This document shows, piece after piece, positions 19,016 to 27,210 of a stretch of DNA of 64,000 bases (the first letter of the stretch is position 1; the number at the start of each line of letters is the position of its first letter). The position numbers and the translations under genes are program-made. The DNA lies in assembly GCF_011299095.1 (NCBI RefSeq), contig NZ_CP049889.1, positions 637,501-701,500 on the forward strand, given 5' to 3'. This DNA is from Jeotgalibaca porci (GTDB lineage: Bacteria > Bacillota > Bacilli > Lactobacillales > Aerococcaceae). The notes under the pieces were generated by a model. That model saw only the letters and a program-made list of their open reading frames with translations, did no database searches and had not been told where the DNA came from.

Positions 19016-19040
19016 ACCCCGCGAAATGGTTTCGCGGGGT
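19016..19040 (-). terminator. terminator of the membrane-anchored SGNH-like gene
   Basis: ACCCCGCGAAA (19016-19026) and TTTCGCGGGGT (19030-19040) form a perfect 11-bp stem with a three-base loop, followed on the minus strand by AATTTTTTCG. Confidence 0.92.
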
Positions 19041-19046
19041 ACGGTT

Positions 19047-20318
19047 TTATTCGGATTCAACTTCATCCCAACCCGGTTCTTCAGGTTCTACCGGGGCTGC
19101 GGGTACTGATGATTCTGGAACTGGCTCCGGCTCAGGAGTTGGTGCTGGAGCTGGTGGCTCTGGTGCAACAGGACTTTCAGGTACAACTGGGCTTTCTGGA
19201 ACGCTTGGTGTTTCTGGTGTTTCCGGAATCGTTGGAATAATTGGATTGGTCGGTTGAACAGGTGTTTCCACCGGCGGCACATACGTATCCTCTTCCTCTG
19301 CGTCGCCAATCCATTCGTCAACTTCCGTTTCTTCTTCTATCCATTCTTCCTCAAATACTTCACTCACAGGTTCTTCCTCTGAATATTCTTCTTCTTCTTC
19401 TTCGTAAACCTCAATCACGATATCAACTGCAGCTGGTTTTCCATCTAATACATATGCAGTTGTTGTGTCGATTTCAAGTGTTTTTAAGTTTTCAGCAAAC
19501 ATCGTCTTCAATGTTTCTGCTGCTTCTGGGGTAAATGCACCCTCTTCGTTATAAAGACTCGCAATCTCTAGCGTATTTGTAGTTAAATGGTCCATTACTT
19601 GATTATGAATATTGAAAACTGGAATTGCATAGGTTTCACTTTGACTGACAAGTGAATCAATTTCAACTTGGTGCCAAGAAATCTCTTCCTCTTTATCCGG
19701 ATCAACTTCTTTTGGTGCTGGCGTCACTAAAACGATCAATGCTTCTGGTAAAGCATCTTTCATTTCGTCGTAAGCAGCCAACACTTCGGTAATATTATCT
19801 TTCTCAACCGGATCGCCGTACTCGTCCCAACCGACTACACCTTGAACAGGCATTGGTGTATGGAAAAATACAACATCTGGGTTAAGCGCGATCAAATCTT
19901 CAACTCGCTCGCTAATCGTTTCATTTTCCAGAGTGCTGACAAAACTTGTCTTCATTTCAGTAAATGCACGTTCAGTTGCCAATTGCGTCATATTATCCAC
20001 AGCCCATTGCGCCTTGTCTTCAATCTCACCGTAAAAAGCAACATTTGTATCACCTTTTGCATATTTTACATACTGTAAAAAATCTGCAACAGTGTTAGTC
20101 TCACGCTTTTTATCAAAGGCCGCTAAAAATTTAGCCCGTTTTTCTTCTTCTTTTTTCTTCTGACGAGCCTCAAATGACTCCGTTTGGTTAATTGTTTCAT
20201 AGTTGCTCTTATTAATCAGTTCTTTTTGATTTGCTTGACGATAACGGAAGCCGAATAAAATAACAGCAACAGTTATAATGCCAAGAACCACAACGATAAG
20301 CGTATCTTTCTTTTTCAA
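19047..20318 (-). CDS. membrane-anchored SGNH-hydrolase-like protein with acidic and Pro-rich tail
   Basis: Surface protein of 423 residues. One N-terminal membrane anchor (about 7-24) is followed by a charged stretch and a domain (about 75-300) that recalls SGNH/GDSL hydrolases. The signs are NVAFYGEIED where the GDS block should be, then LIALNPDVVFFHTP, EALIVLVTPAP and IPVFNIHNQV. The usual catalytic Ser of the first block is not obvious, so enzymatic activity is uncertain. A Glu-rich region (about 305-345) and a Pro/Glu/Val-rich tail (about 350-420) follow; such tails often span the wall. The start is TTG, chosen because AGGAG precedes it. Confidence 0.65.
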   Translation of the reverse strand: MKKKDTLIVVVLGIITVAVILFGFRYRQANQKELINKSNYETINQTESFEARQKKKEEEKRAKFLAAFDKKRETNTVADFLQYVKYAKGDTNVAFYGEIEDKAQWAVDNMTQLATERAFTEMKTSFVSTLENETISERVEDLIALNPDVVFFHTPMPVQGVVGWDEYGDPVEKDNITEVLAAYDEMKDALPEALIVLVTPAPKEVDPDKEEEISWHQVEIDSLVSQSETYAIPVFNIHNQVMDHLTTNTLEIASLYNEEGAFTPEAAETLKTMFAENLKTLEIDTTTAYVLDGKPAAVDIVIEVYEEEEEEYSEEEPVSEVFEEEWIEEETEVDEWIGDAEEEDTYVPPVETPVQPTNPIIPTIPETPETPSVPESPVVPESPVAPEPPAPAPTPEPEPVPESSVPAAPVEPEEPGWDEVESE

Positions 20319-20420
20319 TCAGTCTCGCTCCTAAGTTCTACAATTTTATAATATATGTGTACCTTTCTTATAGTAATACAAATAAACTCTTTTTGCATTA
20401 AAATTTAAGGAAAATAAAGC

Positions 20421-20458
20421 TTTTTCGATTTTTTTGCTTATATATATGTATAAGGAGG
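20421..20458 (+). promoter_or_regulatory. conserved upstream element of NERD gene 1
   Basis: TTTTCG, an AT-rich stretch and GCTTATATATATGTAT run directly into the ribosome site. The same string with small changes lies before the second NERD gene (33205-33238). Probably the promoter plus 5' leader; no standard -35/-10 pair is obvious. Confidence 0.6.
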
Positions 20459-20465
20459 AATCGAA

Positions 20466-21338
20466 ATGAGAAATAAACCTAAAAATCTGCATTTAATGGA
20501 AATTCTACACCCACGCATGCCTTTCAACAGTCAACAAGAAAAAATCTTTACTGATGCTAAGAAGGGGTTCGACGGTGAATGTGCCGCGGACAATCAGATG
20601 GACGCATTTCTGGATAATTGTATCATCATCAACGACCTCTGTCTCCAAGCCAATCGCTTTTGCCAAATCGACAAACTTATTATCGCCCCTTCCACTATTT
20701 ATCTGCTCGAGATTAAGAATTACGGTGGAACGTTTATTTATGACAACAAGCAATTTTTCAATCGTAAAATGGAGGAGCGCGATAATCCCTTTCTCCAACT
20801 TGAAAGAACAGAACAGCAACTTCGAATGTTTACGAAAGCTTTTGATTTGCCCATCTATTCTCGAATATTGACAATGAATGCTGCTTTTCAACTCCATGGT
20901 TCGACAGTGGACATGCCGCTTGTTCCTTACGGCCAACTTGAGTCATTTGTTCGTTTTGTGGCAAATGACCGCCGAATCCTGACCAGTTCTCACTACGAAC
21001 TAGCGCGCTACCTCCGCGAGTCGCATCAAACTCAGAATCGTTATGAACAGTTGATGCCTTTTGATTTTCCTGAGTTGAAACAAGGCGTGTTTTGTTCCAA
21101 ATGTGAGGCGGAGATGTCTTTGGTCTCTCGGCGTTCTTTTTTATGCGAGGCATGTGGATCTTTAATAACTAAAAGACAAGTCGTCCAAAAATCATTAGAA
21201 GAGTTGCGAATTCTGGGTATCTCACAGAGAGCTGGCGGCAGACTGATAAGGGAATGGACGGGGAATCAAATGAATCTAAGAGGCATCGAACGTTCACTTC
21301 AATTTTTAAATAAAAATGACCATTCAAATTTGCTATAA
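20466..21338 (+). CDS. NERD domain protein 1 with zinc ribbon
   Basis: Protein of 290 residues with an N-terminal NERD (nuclease-related) domain at about 30-145: FDGECAADN, then FCQIDKLIIAP and TIYLLEIKNYGG. The spacing of Asp, Glu and Lys recalls PD-(D/E)XK nucleases. A zinc ribbon follows at about 216-235 (CSKC and CEAC), then a helical tail. No signal peptide. RBS is AAGGAGG. NERD proteins are suspected to process DNA, but the function is not established. It is followed nine bases after the stop by a regular array of inverted half-sites (21345-21492). A divergent paralogue is at 32349-33197. Confidence 0.82.
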   Translation: MRNKPKNLHLMEILHPRMPFNSQQEKIFTDAKKGFDGECAADNQMDAFLDNCIIINDLCLQANRFCQIDKLIIAPSTIYLLEIKNYGGTFIYDNKQFFNRKMEERDNPFLQLERTEQQLRMFTKAFDLPIYSRILTMNAAFQLHGSTVDMPLVPYGQLESFVRFVANDRRILTSSHYELARYLRESHQTQNRYEQLMPFDFPELKQGVFCSKCEAEMSLVSRRSFLCEACGSLITKRQVVQKSLEELRILGISQRAGGRLIREWTGNQMNLRGIERSLQFLNKNDHSNLL

Positions 21339-21344
21339 CCGCCC

Positions 21345-21492
21345 TTTACCGGCTTTCAACAAGATAAATATTTCTGTATGCCGGTATTTGGCTCCATTTA
21401 CCGGCGTACAGTAATTTCAAAAATGCTGAAAGCCGGTATAATGACACTTTTACCGGCTTTCAGAGCATGAATATTTCCTGTACGCCGGTAAA
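21345..21492. repeat. array A: six alternating 12-bp half-sites, 26-bp period
   Basis: Half-sites of consensus ACCGGCKTWCAG start at 21348, 21400 and 21452 (forward) and occupy 21374-21385, 21426-21437 and 21478-21489 (inverted). Every gap between neighbouring half-sites is exactly 14 bp. The 14-bp gaps differ in sequence. Inverted pairs form 38-bp palindromic units repeated every 52 bp. The array begins immediately after the stop of NERD gene 1. Not a CRISPR: the repeat is too short and alternates in orientation. Confidence 0.93.
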
Positions 21493-21509
21493 ATAACCCA
21501 ATCACTCAA

Positions 21510-21545
21510 AAAAACAACCACCCGCTCTCACAGGTGGTTGTTTTT
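21510..21545. terminator. terminator between array A and ntdP
   Basis: AAACAACCACC and GGTGGTTGTTT form the stem around CGCTCTCACA. T-rich on the plus side and A7 before it, so it can serve both the NERD gene and ntdP. Confidence 0.85.
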
Positions 21546-21557
21546 ATTGCGTATCCA

Positions 21558-22115
21558 TCACTTGTTATGCTTATGATACGACAGCTGACGATATCTTTCA
21601 TACCATAATTCAACGTACTCTTTGGAAAATGGACCTTTTTCTTCGTTAATCCAATTCACCAAAATTTTGACGTTTTCTTTCAAGATATGGTCGATTTCTT
21701 TTGGATATTGCATACGAGCGCGGTGCAATTCGTATTCATCTACATCCAATAAGCGTTTTTCACCATCAGGAAAAACCTTGATATCCAGATCATAGTCGAT
21801 ATACTTCAAAGCTTCATCATCAATTGCATAAGGTGAAGCAAGATTACAGTAATACGACACACCTTTTTGACGAATCATGGTTACAATGTTGAACCAATAA
21901 TGCTTATGATAATACAAGAGCGCCGGTTCACGCGTTACCCAACGACGGCCATCAGCCTCCGTCACAAGGGTATGATCATTGCAGCCAATGATGGATTGAT
22001 CACTGGTTTTTAATACCATGGTGTCACGCCAGGTACGATGCAGGCTGCCGTCATGCTTATAACTCTTGATAGTGATGAATTCTCCTTCTTTCGGATGATG
22101 CATCACGGTGCCCAA
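21558..22115 (-). CDS. ntdP: nucleoside tri-/diphosphate phosphatase (DUF402)
   Basis: Cytoplasmic phosphatase of the DUF402/YgaC group, 185 residues. It closely follows staphylococcal Ntd[20 protein letters not shown], then [22 protein letters not shown] and the metal-binding [14 protein letters not shown]. Conserved Asp and Glu residues there bind divalent cations. The longest frame starts with TTG at 22115. GTG and ATG four codons in are alternatives, and no strong ribosome site favours one. It is monocistronic, with a terminator downstream. Confidence 0.88.
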   Translation of the reverse strand: MGTVMHHPKEGEFITIKSYKHDGSLHRTWRDTMVLKTSDQSIIGCNDHTLVTEADGRRWVTREPALLYYHKHYWFNIVTMIRQKGVSYYCNLASPYAIDDEALKYIDYDLDIKVFPDGEKRLLDVDEYELHRARMQYPKEIDHILKENVKILVNWINEEKGPFSKEYVELWYERYRQLSYHKHNK

Positions 22116-22219
22116 CTTTCTATATCTATGTGGGTCAAAAGGCGGGACCTTCTAACCAAATTACAATACACAAGACAGTATATCATAATATCAAAAGTTG
22201 TGGCATACTTTCACCACGA

Positions 22220-23284
22220 TTAAAATAATTTTCGTTCGTGCTTTTTCACGATTTCCCACATTTTCTGCTGCGGAACTGCAAACGCATACTCCGGGAAATC
22301 TTCTTCCAAAACCCACTTCATATTATCCGCCAACTCACGCTTTGAGTCTGCTTCCTGCACATGAACCTGAACACGCCACTTGCGGTGACTGAACACATGG
22401 GTAAACGAACCAATCGGCTCATCTTCCGGCCCCTCTTCCACCAGCGGAAATGTCCAGAAATCGCCCAACAAGCCGCCACTTGGCCGTTTCTCCATTAAAT
22501 ACGCATTCCCGCGACGCACAACAACCCCATGCAAATCCATCACAACCGGCTTCTTCGCCTTCGATTTAAACGGATATAAATGCATCGTCCCATTTTTATA
22601 AGCCGCATTAAATTCACGTAAAGGACTCTCTTCCGGACGCGGATTTACCGGTCCACAAATATCCGATCCCAAATCCATTATCGCCTGATTAAAATCTCCC
22701 GGGCGATCCGGGTCAATTACAATACGCACCAGCAATTCAAACAACTTACGCGTCGCAGGTTTCGCAATATCGTCACCGATTTCAAACAACCGACTGAACA
22801 CACGCATCACATTTCCATCGACTGCCGGCTCGGGCAAGCCGAACGCCATTGAAGAAATTGCACCGCACGTATACGGCCCAATCCCTTTCAGCTTAATAAT
22901 TTCCGCCGGGTCAGAAGGAAACACACCGTCATAATCCGTCATTACTTGTTGGGCAGCTACCTGCATATTCCGAACGCGCGAGTAATAGCCGAGCCCTTCC
23001 CATGCTTTCAATAACACTTCTTCATCCGCCTCCGCCAAATCGCGAATCGACGGAAACAACATCACGAAGCGGTTAAAATACGGAATGACCGTATTCACCT
23101 GCGTCTGTTGCAACATGATTTCCGACACCCAAATGCGGTACGGATCCTGATTCATTCGCCATGGTAAATGGTCGCGCCCTTTCGCATCATACCAATCTAA
23201 CAAGGCCTTTCGGAACGCCACAATCGTTTCGTCCGACCACATCTCAACACCATATTTTTCTAATAAGAGTTCTTTATTCGTCAT
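22220..23284 (-). CDS. mutY: A/G-specific adenine glycosylase lacking the Fe-S cluster
   Basis: Base-excision repair enzyme that removes adenine opposite 8-oxoguanine, 354 residues. The helix-hairpin-helix is seen at LKGIGPYTCGAI. Catalytic residues are Glu in VSEIMLQQTQ and Asp in PAVDGNVMRV. A C-terminal NUDIX-like domain (about 240-350) recognises 8-oxoG. The usual CX6CX2CX5C loop is reduced to ICGPVNPRPEESPLREFN: only the first Cys remains. Cluster-less MutY proteins are known in some Lactobacillales, so it is probably functional. It overlaps the end of recX by 11 bases. Confidence 0.93.
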   Translation of the reverse strand: MTNKELLLEKYGVEMWSDETIVAFRKALLDWYDAKGRDHLPWRMNQDPYRIWVSEIMLQQTQVNTVIPYFNRFVMLFPSIRDLAEADEEVLLKAWEGLGYYSRVRNMQVAAQQVMTDYDGVFPSDPAEIIKLKGIGPYTCGAISSMAFGLPEPAVDGNVMRVFSRLFEIGDDIAKPATRKLFELLVRIVIDPDRPGDFNQAIMDLGSDICGPVNPRPEESPLREFNAAYKNGTMHLYPFKSKAKKPVVMDLHGVVVRRGNAYLMEKRPSGGLLGDFWTFPLVEEGPEDEPIGSFTHVFSHRKWRVQVHVQEADSKRELADNMKWVLEEDFPEYAFAVPQQKMWEIVKKHERKLF

Positions 23285-24077
23285 TTAATTCCTTTTCCTC
23301 TATATATGTATTTATCAATTCGTTTGCGAAGCCCTTTTGGTACAAACTTGCCCGTACTTTTTGAATCAAAGCGCGGCCTTCAGCCTTCCGCGCATAACGG
23401 ATCCAGGCCTTATCCCCCTGTACCCGCAACGCATCCAATTCGTCTTCCGTCGACTTCTCCGTCTCTACCTCTTCAAACACCTGTTGGATGATTTCCTTAT
23501 CAAACCCTTTTTGTTGTAAATAAAGGCGCGTTTTCTGGCCGCCTTCGCGTGACGACACCCGGCTTTGTTTCCGCAATGTCTTTTCCGCCAACGCCAAGGC
23601 ATTCTCCAACTGTACGTTCTCGGGATACTGGTCTAACGCCGTCATAATGGTCGGCTCATCCAACCCCTTCTGCTTCAGTTCTTGAGCAATCACACGTGGC
23701 CCTTTTCGGTTAATCGTCATCATCGTCCGGGTATAACTTTCCCCGTAAATGAGGTCATCGATATACTTTTGATCACGCAAACGTTGTAAAGCCGGTTCGA
23801 TATAAGCCTCGGGAATCTCCTGTTCACGCAGCTTCGTCCGCACTTCTTTTTCACTTCGGAGACCGTAAGATAAATAATCGACCGCAGTCGTATAAGCTAG
23901 ATACGCGCTATTTTCACTCTCGATTTCTTCCATCCGCTCCGGCGTCAGCTGCATGCCTTTATTCAGACCTAATTTAATCAAAACAGCTTCTGAAACAGGG
24001 AATGCATACGCGCCGTCCACAAATATGTTAAAGCGGTCCTTCCGTTTTTTCTGAACTGTAATTTTTGTAATTTCCAT
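23274..24077 (-). CDS. recX: RecA regulatory protein
   Basis: Modulator of RecA filaments, 267 residues, the longer form typical of Firmicutes. It consists of tandem three-helix repeats, seen as AVDYLSYGLRSEKEVRTKL and LRDQKYIDDLIYGESYTR, with GPRVIAQELKQKGLDE following. The N-terminus starts with a small beta domain (MEITKITVQKKRKDRFNIFV). It overlaps mutY, so the two repair genes form one unit. Confidence 0.92.
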   Translation of the reverse strand: MEITKITVQKKRKDRFNIFVDGAYAFPVSEAVLIKLGLNKGMQLTPERMEEIESENSAYLAYTTAVDYLSYGLRSEKEVRTKLREQEIPEAYIEPALQRLRDQKYIDDLIYGESYTRTMMTINRKGPRVIAQELKQKGLDEPTIMTALDQYPENVQLENALALAEKTLRKQSRVSSREGGQKTRLYLQQKGFDKEIIQQVFEEVETEKSTEDELDALRVQGDKAWIRYARKAEGRALIQKVRASLYQKGFANELINTYIEEKELNDE

Positions 24078-24109
24078 TTACCGACTCTCCTCGCATAAAT
24101 GATTATATC

Positions 24110-24139
24110 AAAAAAGGAAATCCGTTTCCGGATTTCCGT
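24110..24139 (-). terminator. terminator of the YflT-like gene
   Basis: GGAAATCCG (24116-24124) and CGGATTTCC (24129-24137) form a perfect stem with a four-base loop. On the minus strand TTTTTTGAT follows. Confidence 0.9.
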
Positions 24140-24149
24140 CTTATCCCAC

Positions 24150-24914
24150 TTATTCTTCTTTCGTTTCAGTTTCGCCACCGAATGGATCTGTCGAAACTTT
24201 GTCCACGTCCGGGAACGCCACCTCGTCATGTTGCAATTCATCCAGAACAACTTCTTCGTCGCCCTCTGTCACATCACCGGCTTGCGTATCTGCTTCAATC
24301 GGCTCACCGGTAATTTCATCTTCCAAAGCAGGTTGTTCACTTTGTGTTACTTCTGTTTTATCCGGTTCAATTTCACCGTGTTTGAATTCCTCTGTCATTT
24401 CAGCTACTCCTTCCGTTTCTGCACTTCTAGAATGTTTTGGCACATCGCCATCAGCAACATCAGCATCTGTCCAATCCGGACGAGCTGCTAATTTCGCATC
24501 TTCCTCTTCTTTGATAATCCCGTCACGCACCATAAAATCGGCATGTTCCGGATCAGCAGGCGGTGCCGTATCCACTAATAACAAGTATTCACCATTTTCG
24601 AGACTTTCTTCAAAGCGCTCATACGTTTCTTCATCAATTCCAAATTTCTCAAAAATATCCTCTTCGTCTTCTGGTTCATTTTCGTCATCATCACCGTCTA
24701 ATTCGACAGTGAAAAAGGAAACAATTTTGTCCCATAATGACTCCCCGCGTGTTACGACAACTTCAACCCCTGTTTTTTCTGTCAGACCGGAGTCACTATC
24801 ATTACGGGTTACAACTAGTAATTGTTTAGACTCGTACCCACTTTCATGTAAGTCATTAATTGCTTCCAACAAATGGCCATACTCTCTAAAAGCACCTTCG
24901 ATTCTTCTATTCAT
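24150..24914 (-). CDS. general stress protein 17M/YflT domain protein with long acidic tail
   Basis: Soluble protein of 254 residues. The N-terminal YflT domain (about 1-100) begins with RIEGAFREYGHLLEAINDL. The rest (about 130-254) is a low-complexity region rich in Glu, Asp and Thr and is probably disordered. YflT proteins belong to general stress regulons in bacilli; their activity is unknown. The frame opens upstream to 24977, but GGAGGG nine bases before the ATG at 24914 fits the domain start. Confidence 0.8.
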   Translation of the reverse strand: MNRRIEGAFREYGHLLEAINDLHESGYESKQLLVVTRNDSDSGLTEKTGVEVVVTRGESLWDKIVSFFTVELDGDDDENEPEDEEDIFEKFGIDEETYERFEESLENGEYLLLVDTAPPADPEHADFMVRDGIIKEEEDAKLAARPDWTDADVADGDVPKHSRSAETEGVAEMTEEFKHGEIEPDKTEVTQSEQPALEDEITGEPIEADTQAGDVTEGDEEVVLDELQHDEVAFPDVDKVSTDPFGGETETKEE

Positions 24915-24982
24915 TGCAGTCATCCCTCCAAGCGATATCTTTATCTTTATTCTATGTGAGGGATGGCAATTTAACAAATAAT

Positions 24983-25007
24983 AACTCTTTTAAGTGAAAA
25001 AGAGTTT
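24983..25007 (-). terminator. possible terminator overlapping the ComK-like stop codon
   Basis: AACTCTTTT and AAAAGAGTT form a 9-bp stem around the stop at 24990. Only a loosely T-rich stretch (TTATTATTTG) follows on the minus strand. Confidence 0.4.
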
Positions 25008-25880
25008 GTCCAACTCTTCTAAATAAGGGCAATCTTTTAGTTGCGGATTATCATTCTTCCATTCCTTGTAGGTTACGCGCACCAGCTTTTCAGCTAAAGC
25101 TAGTTCATTTAACAACGGTTTTTTCGGCATCTCCAACATCTGCTTGTGCAGCACTGTTTTGGTCGAACGCGTATCACGACGGACAATATCTACATCAAAT
25201 TGATGCGTCGCGTCCATCAACCGACGATGTTGCGCGGCATAAAGTTGAACGGCAGGCGCCATCCGCTTTTCAAATGTCTTGACACGTACTTGTAAATCCA
25301 AAAAATTCCGACTGAAAAATTCCAACCGTGTATAGCCGTTATCGTTGGGGTGCTCGCGGTATTCGAGTAAATGGCTCAGGCTGATCCAAGAGACATCTTT
25401 TTTCATCGGACCAGCAATCGGCATAAAGGCTATTTTGCCTTGTACATACGGACAGCTGTGACCAGAATGTCCATTTACCTGTTTGGCGATTTCGCGCATC
25501 TTACTATAGGAAGGCCCCGCATGCTTAAAAATCCGGTCCATAAAATCACGCGTGCGTTCGGTCGTTTTTACCACGCAACCATCCTCGTAAAAAACTAACG
25601 TTTCATTCGGACAATTGTGATTAAATTCACTATGATGAATAACAAAAATTATTTTTTCCAGTTGAATAGGGGCATCAATCGCCTTGATTGCGGTAGCTGC
25701 ATACTGCATCATATCTGTTCGGGTGTTTATGCGAATATTATTGGAATCATACACGTATTCACTTCCTACTGTTTTCTCCGTAACATTTGGATCAGAACAA
25801 TAGTAAGGGCTTTCATAATTATCGATGAATTCTAAGCCTTTTTTTCCGAAATACTGATGAAAATAAAAATCAACTACCAT
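24990..25880 (-). CDS. ComK-like competence transcription factor
   Basis: Protein of 296 residues with a ComK-type domain at about 95-230. Features shared with Bacillus ComK: VVKTTERTRDFMDRIFKHAG, the segment around PSYSKMR, and FMPIAGPMKKDVSWISLSHL, which matches the FPT-SP-C-WI block. It is longer than Bacillus ComK (192 residues) at both ends. ComK binds AT-rich boxes and turns on DNA-uptake genes. Here the gene is divergent from a ComX/SigH-like sigma factor. No DNA-uptake operon is in the window, so the targets are unknown. Confidence 0.72.
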   Translation of the reverse strand: MVVDFYFHQYFGKKGLEFIDNYESPYYCSDPNVTEKTVGSEYVYDSNNIRINTRTDMMQYAATAIKAIDAPIQLEKIIFVIHHSEFNHNCPNETLVFYEDGCVVKTTERTRDFMDRIFKHAGPSYSKMREIAKQVNGHSGHSCPYVQGKIAFMPIAGPMKKDVSWISLSHLLEYREHPNDNGYTRLEFFSRNFLDLQVRVKTFEKRMAPAVQLYAAQHRRLMDATHQFDVDIVRRDTRSTKTVLHKQMLEMPKKPLLNELALAEKLVRVTYKEWKNDNPQLKDCPYLEELDKLFFT

Positions 25881-25909
25881 TTACCTACCCCTCTCTATAT
25901 TAAGGAGTA

Positions 25910-25939
25910 TTATACCCTAAGCAAAACAAGATAATCAAC
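25910..25939 (-). promoter_or_regulatory. promoter of the ComK-like gene
   Basis: On the minus strand TTGATT (25934-25939), 18-base spacer, TATAAT (25910-25915), 30 bases before the start codon. Confidence 0.6.
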
Positions 25940-26030
25940 ATGATATTCATTTTTTCCTAAAATATCTATTTTTAGCCCCAAAAGTGTTCAAAAAGACAAA
26001 TTAACGACTGTACCGGTATCAAATCGCTGT

Positions 26031-26060
26031 TTGTCAGACCCTTTCTCTGTTCGCTATAGT
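26031..26060 (+). promoter_or_regulatory. promoter of the sigma-factor gene
   Basis: TTGTCA (26031-26036), 18-base spacer, TATAGT (26055-26060), 63 bases before the start. The 242-bp divergent region between the two regulators holds nothing else clear. Confidence 0.55.
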
Positions 26061-26122
26061 CACTTTGAACAGAACTAAGGCCTTGGTAAGTTCACCACAT
26101 TCATCCGGGAGGTATTACGAAT

Positions 26123-26629
26123 ATGGAACAACTTACACATTTACTTATTCAATATGAAGGGGTTATTTATAACGAACTGAAACGAATCGGGATGTATCGC
26201 TCGTCCCAAGATTATGAGGACTATTACCAACTCGGCTGCATGAAATTATTTGAATCCTTCACGACATGTGGGGTGGATGCCTTTAGTGAAAGGTACCGCT
26301 ATCAATTTGTAAAATATGCGGGTCAGAAAATCCGATGGGCATTTCTCGACCAAAAACGGCGTGATCGTTATTTGATTGACCACGAAGAACAAGACGATGA
26401 CTTTGAAATATGCCTATCATACGGATTCGAAGAGAACATTTTCTTTAAGGAGCAACTCTTAACCTTGATGGAACTGTTGACTGCTAAAGAAAAAAATTTT
26501 CTACAGGAGCGTTTTATCAATGGTTTGAATATGTCTGAAATCGCAATTAAGTGCGGAGTATCGCGGAAAACGGTACATGCTTGGCGAAATGGCATTCAGA
26601 AAAAGGCACAATTTTTGAAGAGGGGGTAA
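26123..26629 (+). CDS. ComX/SigH-like alternative sigma factor
   Basis: Small sigma-70 family protein of 168 residues. Region 2 covers about 20-90 (SQDYEDYYQLGCMKLFESF and YAGQKIRWAFLDQKRRDR). Region 4 has a helix-turn-helix at about 135-165 (NMSEIAIKCGVSRKTVHAW). No region 1 or 3, as in SigH and streptococcal ComX. GGGAGG precedes the ATG. It leads a run of plus-strand genes: DUF1659, DUF2922 and an amidase. It probably drives a small regulon, possibly competence-related given the adjacent ComK-like gene. Confidence 0.82.
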   Translation: MEQLTHLLIQYEGVIYNELKRIGMYRSSQDYEDYYQLGCMKLFESFTTCGVDAFSERYRYQFVKYAGQKIRWAFLDQKRRDRYLIDHEEQDDDFEICLSYGFEENIFFKEQLLTLMELLTAKEKNFLQERFINGLNMSEIAIKCGVSRKTVHAWRNGIQKKAQFLKRG

Positions 26630-26698
26630 CACTTTCAAGAGGTGTTTCGTTGTTATGAGTGTAGCCGCTACAAAATAAAAAATGCAGGAGGAAACGAC

Positions 26699-26899
26699 AT
26701 GAACAAGGAATGGCAAGAGGCAAGTGTGGAGTTGTATTTCAACGACTTCGAAAATGACAAAGAAGTGAAACAGAATTTTGGTAATTTGAAAAAAGATGTG
26801 ACCGCAGATAGTATCGGTGCGTTCCAAGAAGCAGTCGCAGGTTTGATCGTATTTCCAGCAACATACGCAGTTGTTACTGAGAAACATCGCATCGTTTAA
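26699..26899 (+). CDS. DUF1659-type small protein
   Basis: Protein of 66 residues starting at an ATG after GGAGG. It contains a charged beta-rich N-terminus (SVELYFNDFENDKEV) and resembles DUF1659, a family that travels with DUF2922. Function unknown. The longer frame opening at 26642 lacks a start with a ribosome site. Confidence 0.6.
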   Translation: MNKEWQEASVELYFNDFENDKEVKQNFGNLKKDVTADSIGAFQEAVAGLIVFPATYAVVTEKHRIV

Positions 26900-26922
26900 T
26901 TAAAAATTAGGAGGAAAAACCC

Positions 26923-27144
26923 ATGGAAAAGACATTAACACTCGAATTGAAATTTAAGACATCGGAAGGTAAAAATAAAAATTTAACCTTGCGTAACCCA
27001 GCTGCGGAACTCACAGCTAGTGCAATCAAACCCGTAATGGAAACCATTGTTGGTTTGGATGTCTTTGATATTGAAGGCGTAAATCCATACAGCATCGCGG
27101 ACTCCGCACGTTATGTGGAACGCATTATTACCGATATTTTATAG
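26923..27144 (+). CDS. DUF2922 family small protein
   Basis: Protein of 73 residues (KTLTLELKFKTSEGKNKNLTLRNP, then a short helix and GLDVFDIEG). DUF2922 proteins in Firmicutes pair with DUF1659, often next to a sigma factor or amidase. AGGAGG precedes the ATG. No known activity. Confidence 0.7.
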   Translation: MEKTLTLELKFKTSEGKNKNLTLRNPAAELTASAIKPVMETIVGLDVFDIEGVNPYSIADSARYVERIITDIL

Positions 27145-27158
27145 AATATTGGGAAGAC

Positions 27159-27187
27159 TGGCCGGGGATTTCCCCCGGCTATTTTTG
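27159..27187 (+). terminator. terminator between DUF2922 and amidase genes
   Basis: GCCGGGG (27161-27167) pairs with CCCCGGC ending at 27179, then TATTTTTG. It may reduce readthrough into the amidase gene. Confidence 0.8.
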
Positions 27188-27210
27188 TAGAAAAAAGGAG
27201 GAAACAACAA

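Noticed and set aside
21345-21492. CRISPR array
   Set aside because: Repeats are 12 bp, alternate in orientation and have 14-bp gaps; no cas genes are present in the window.
24199-24981. 260-residue plus-strand open frame
   Set aside because: Antisense to the acidic YflT-like protein; Ser-rich because it mirrors Glu/Asp codons.
25940-25990. ComK boxes in the divergent region
   Set aside because: AAAA and TTTT runs occur, but no pair has the expected five-base gap and doublet arrangement.
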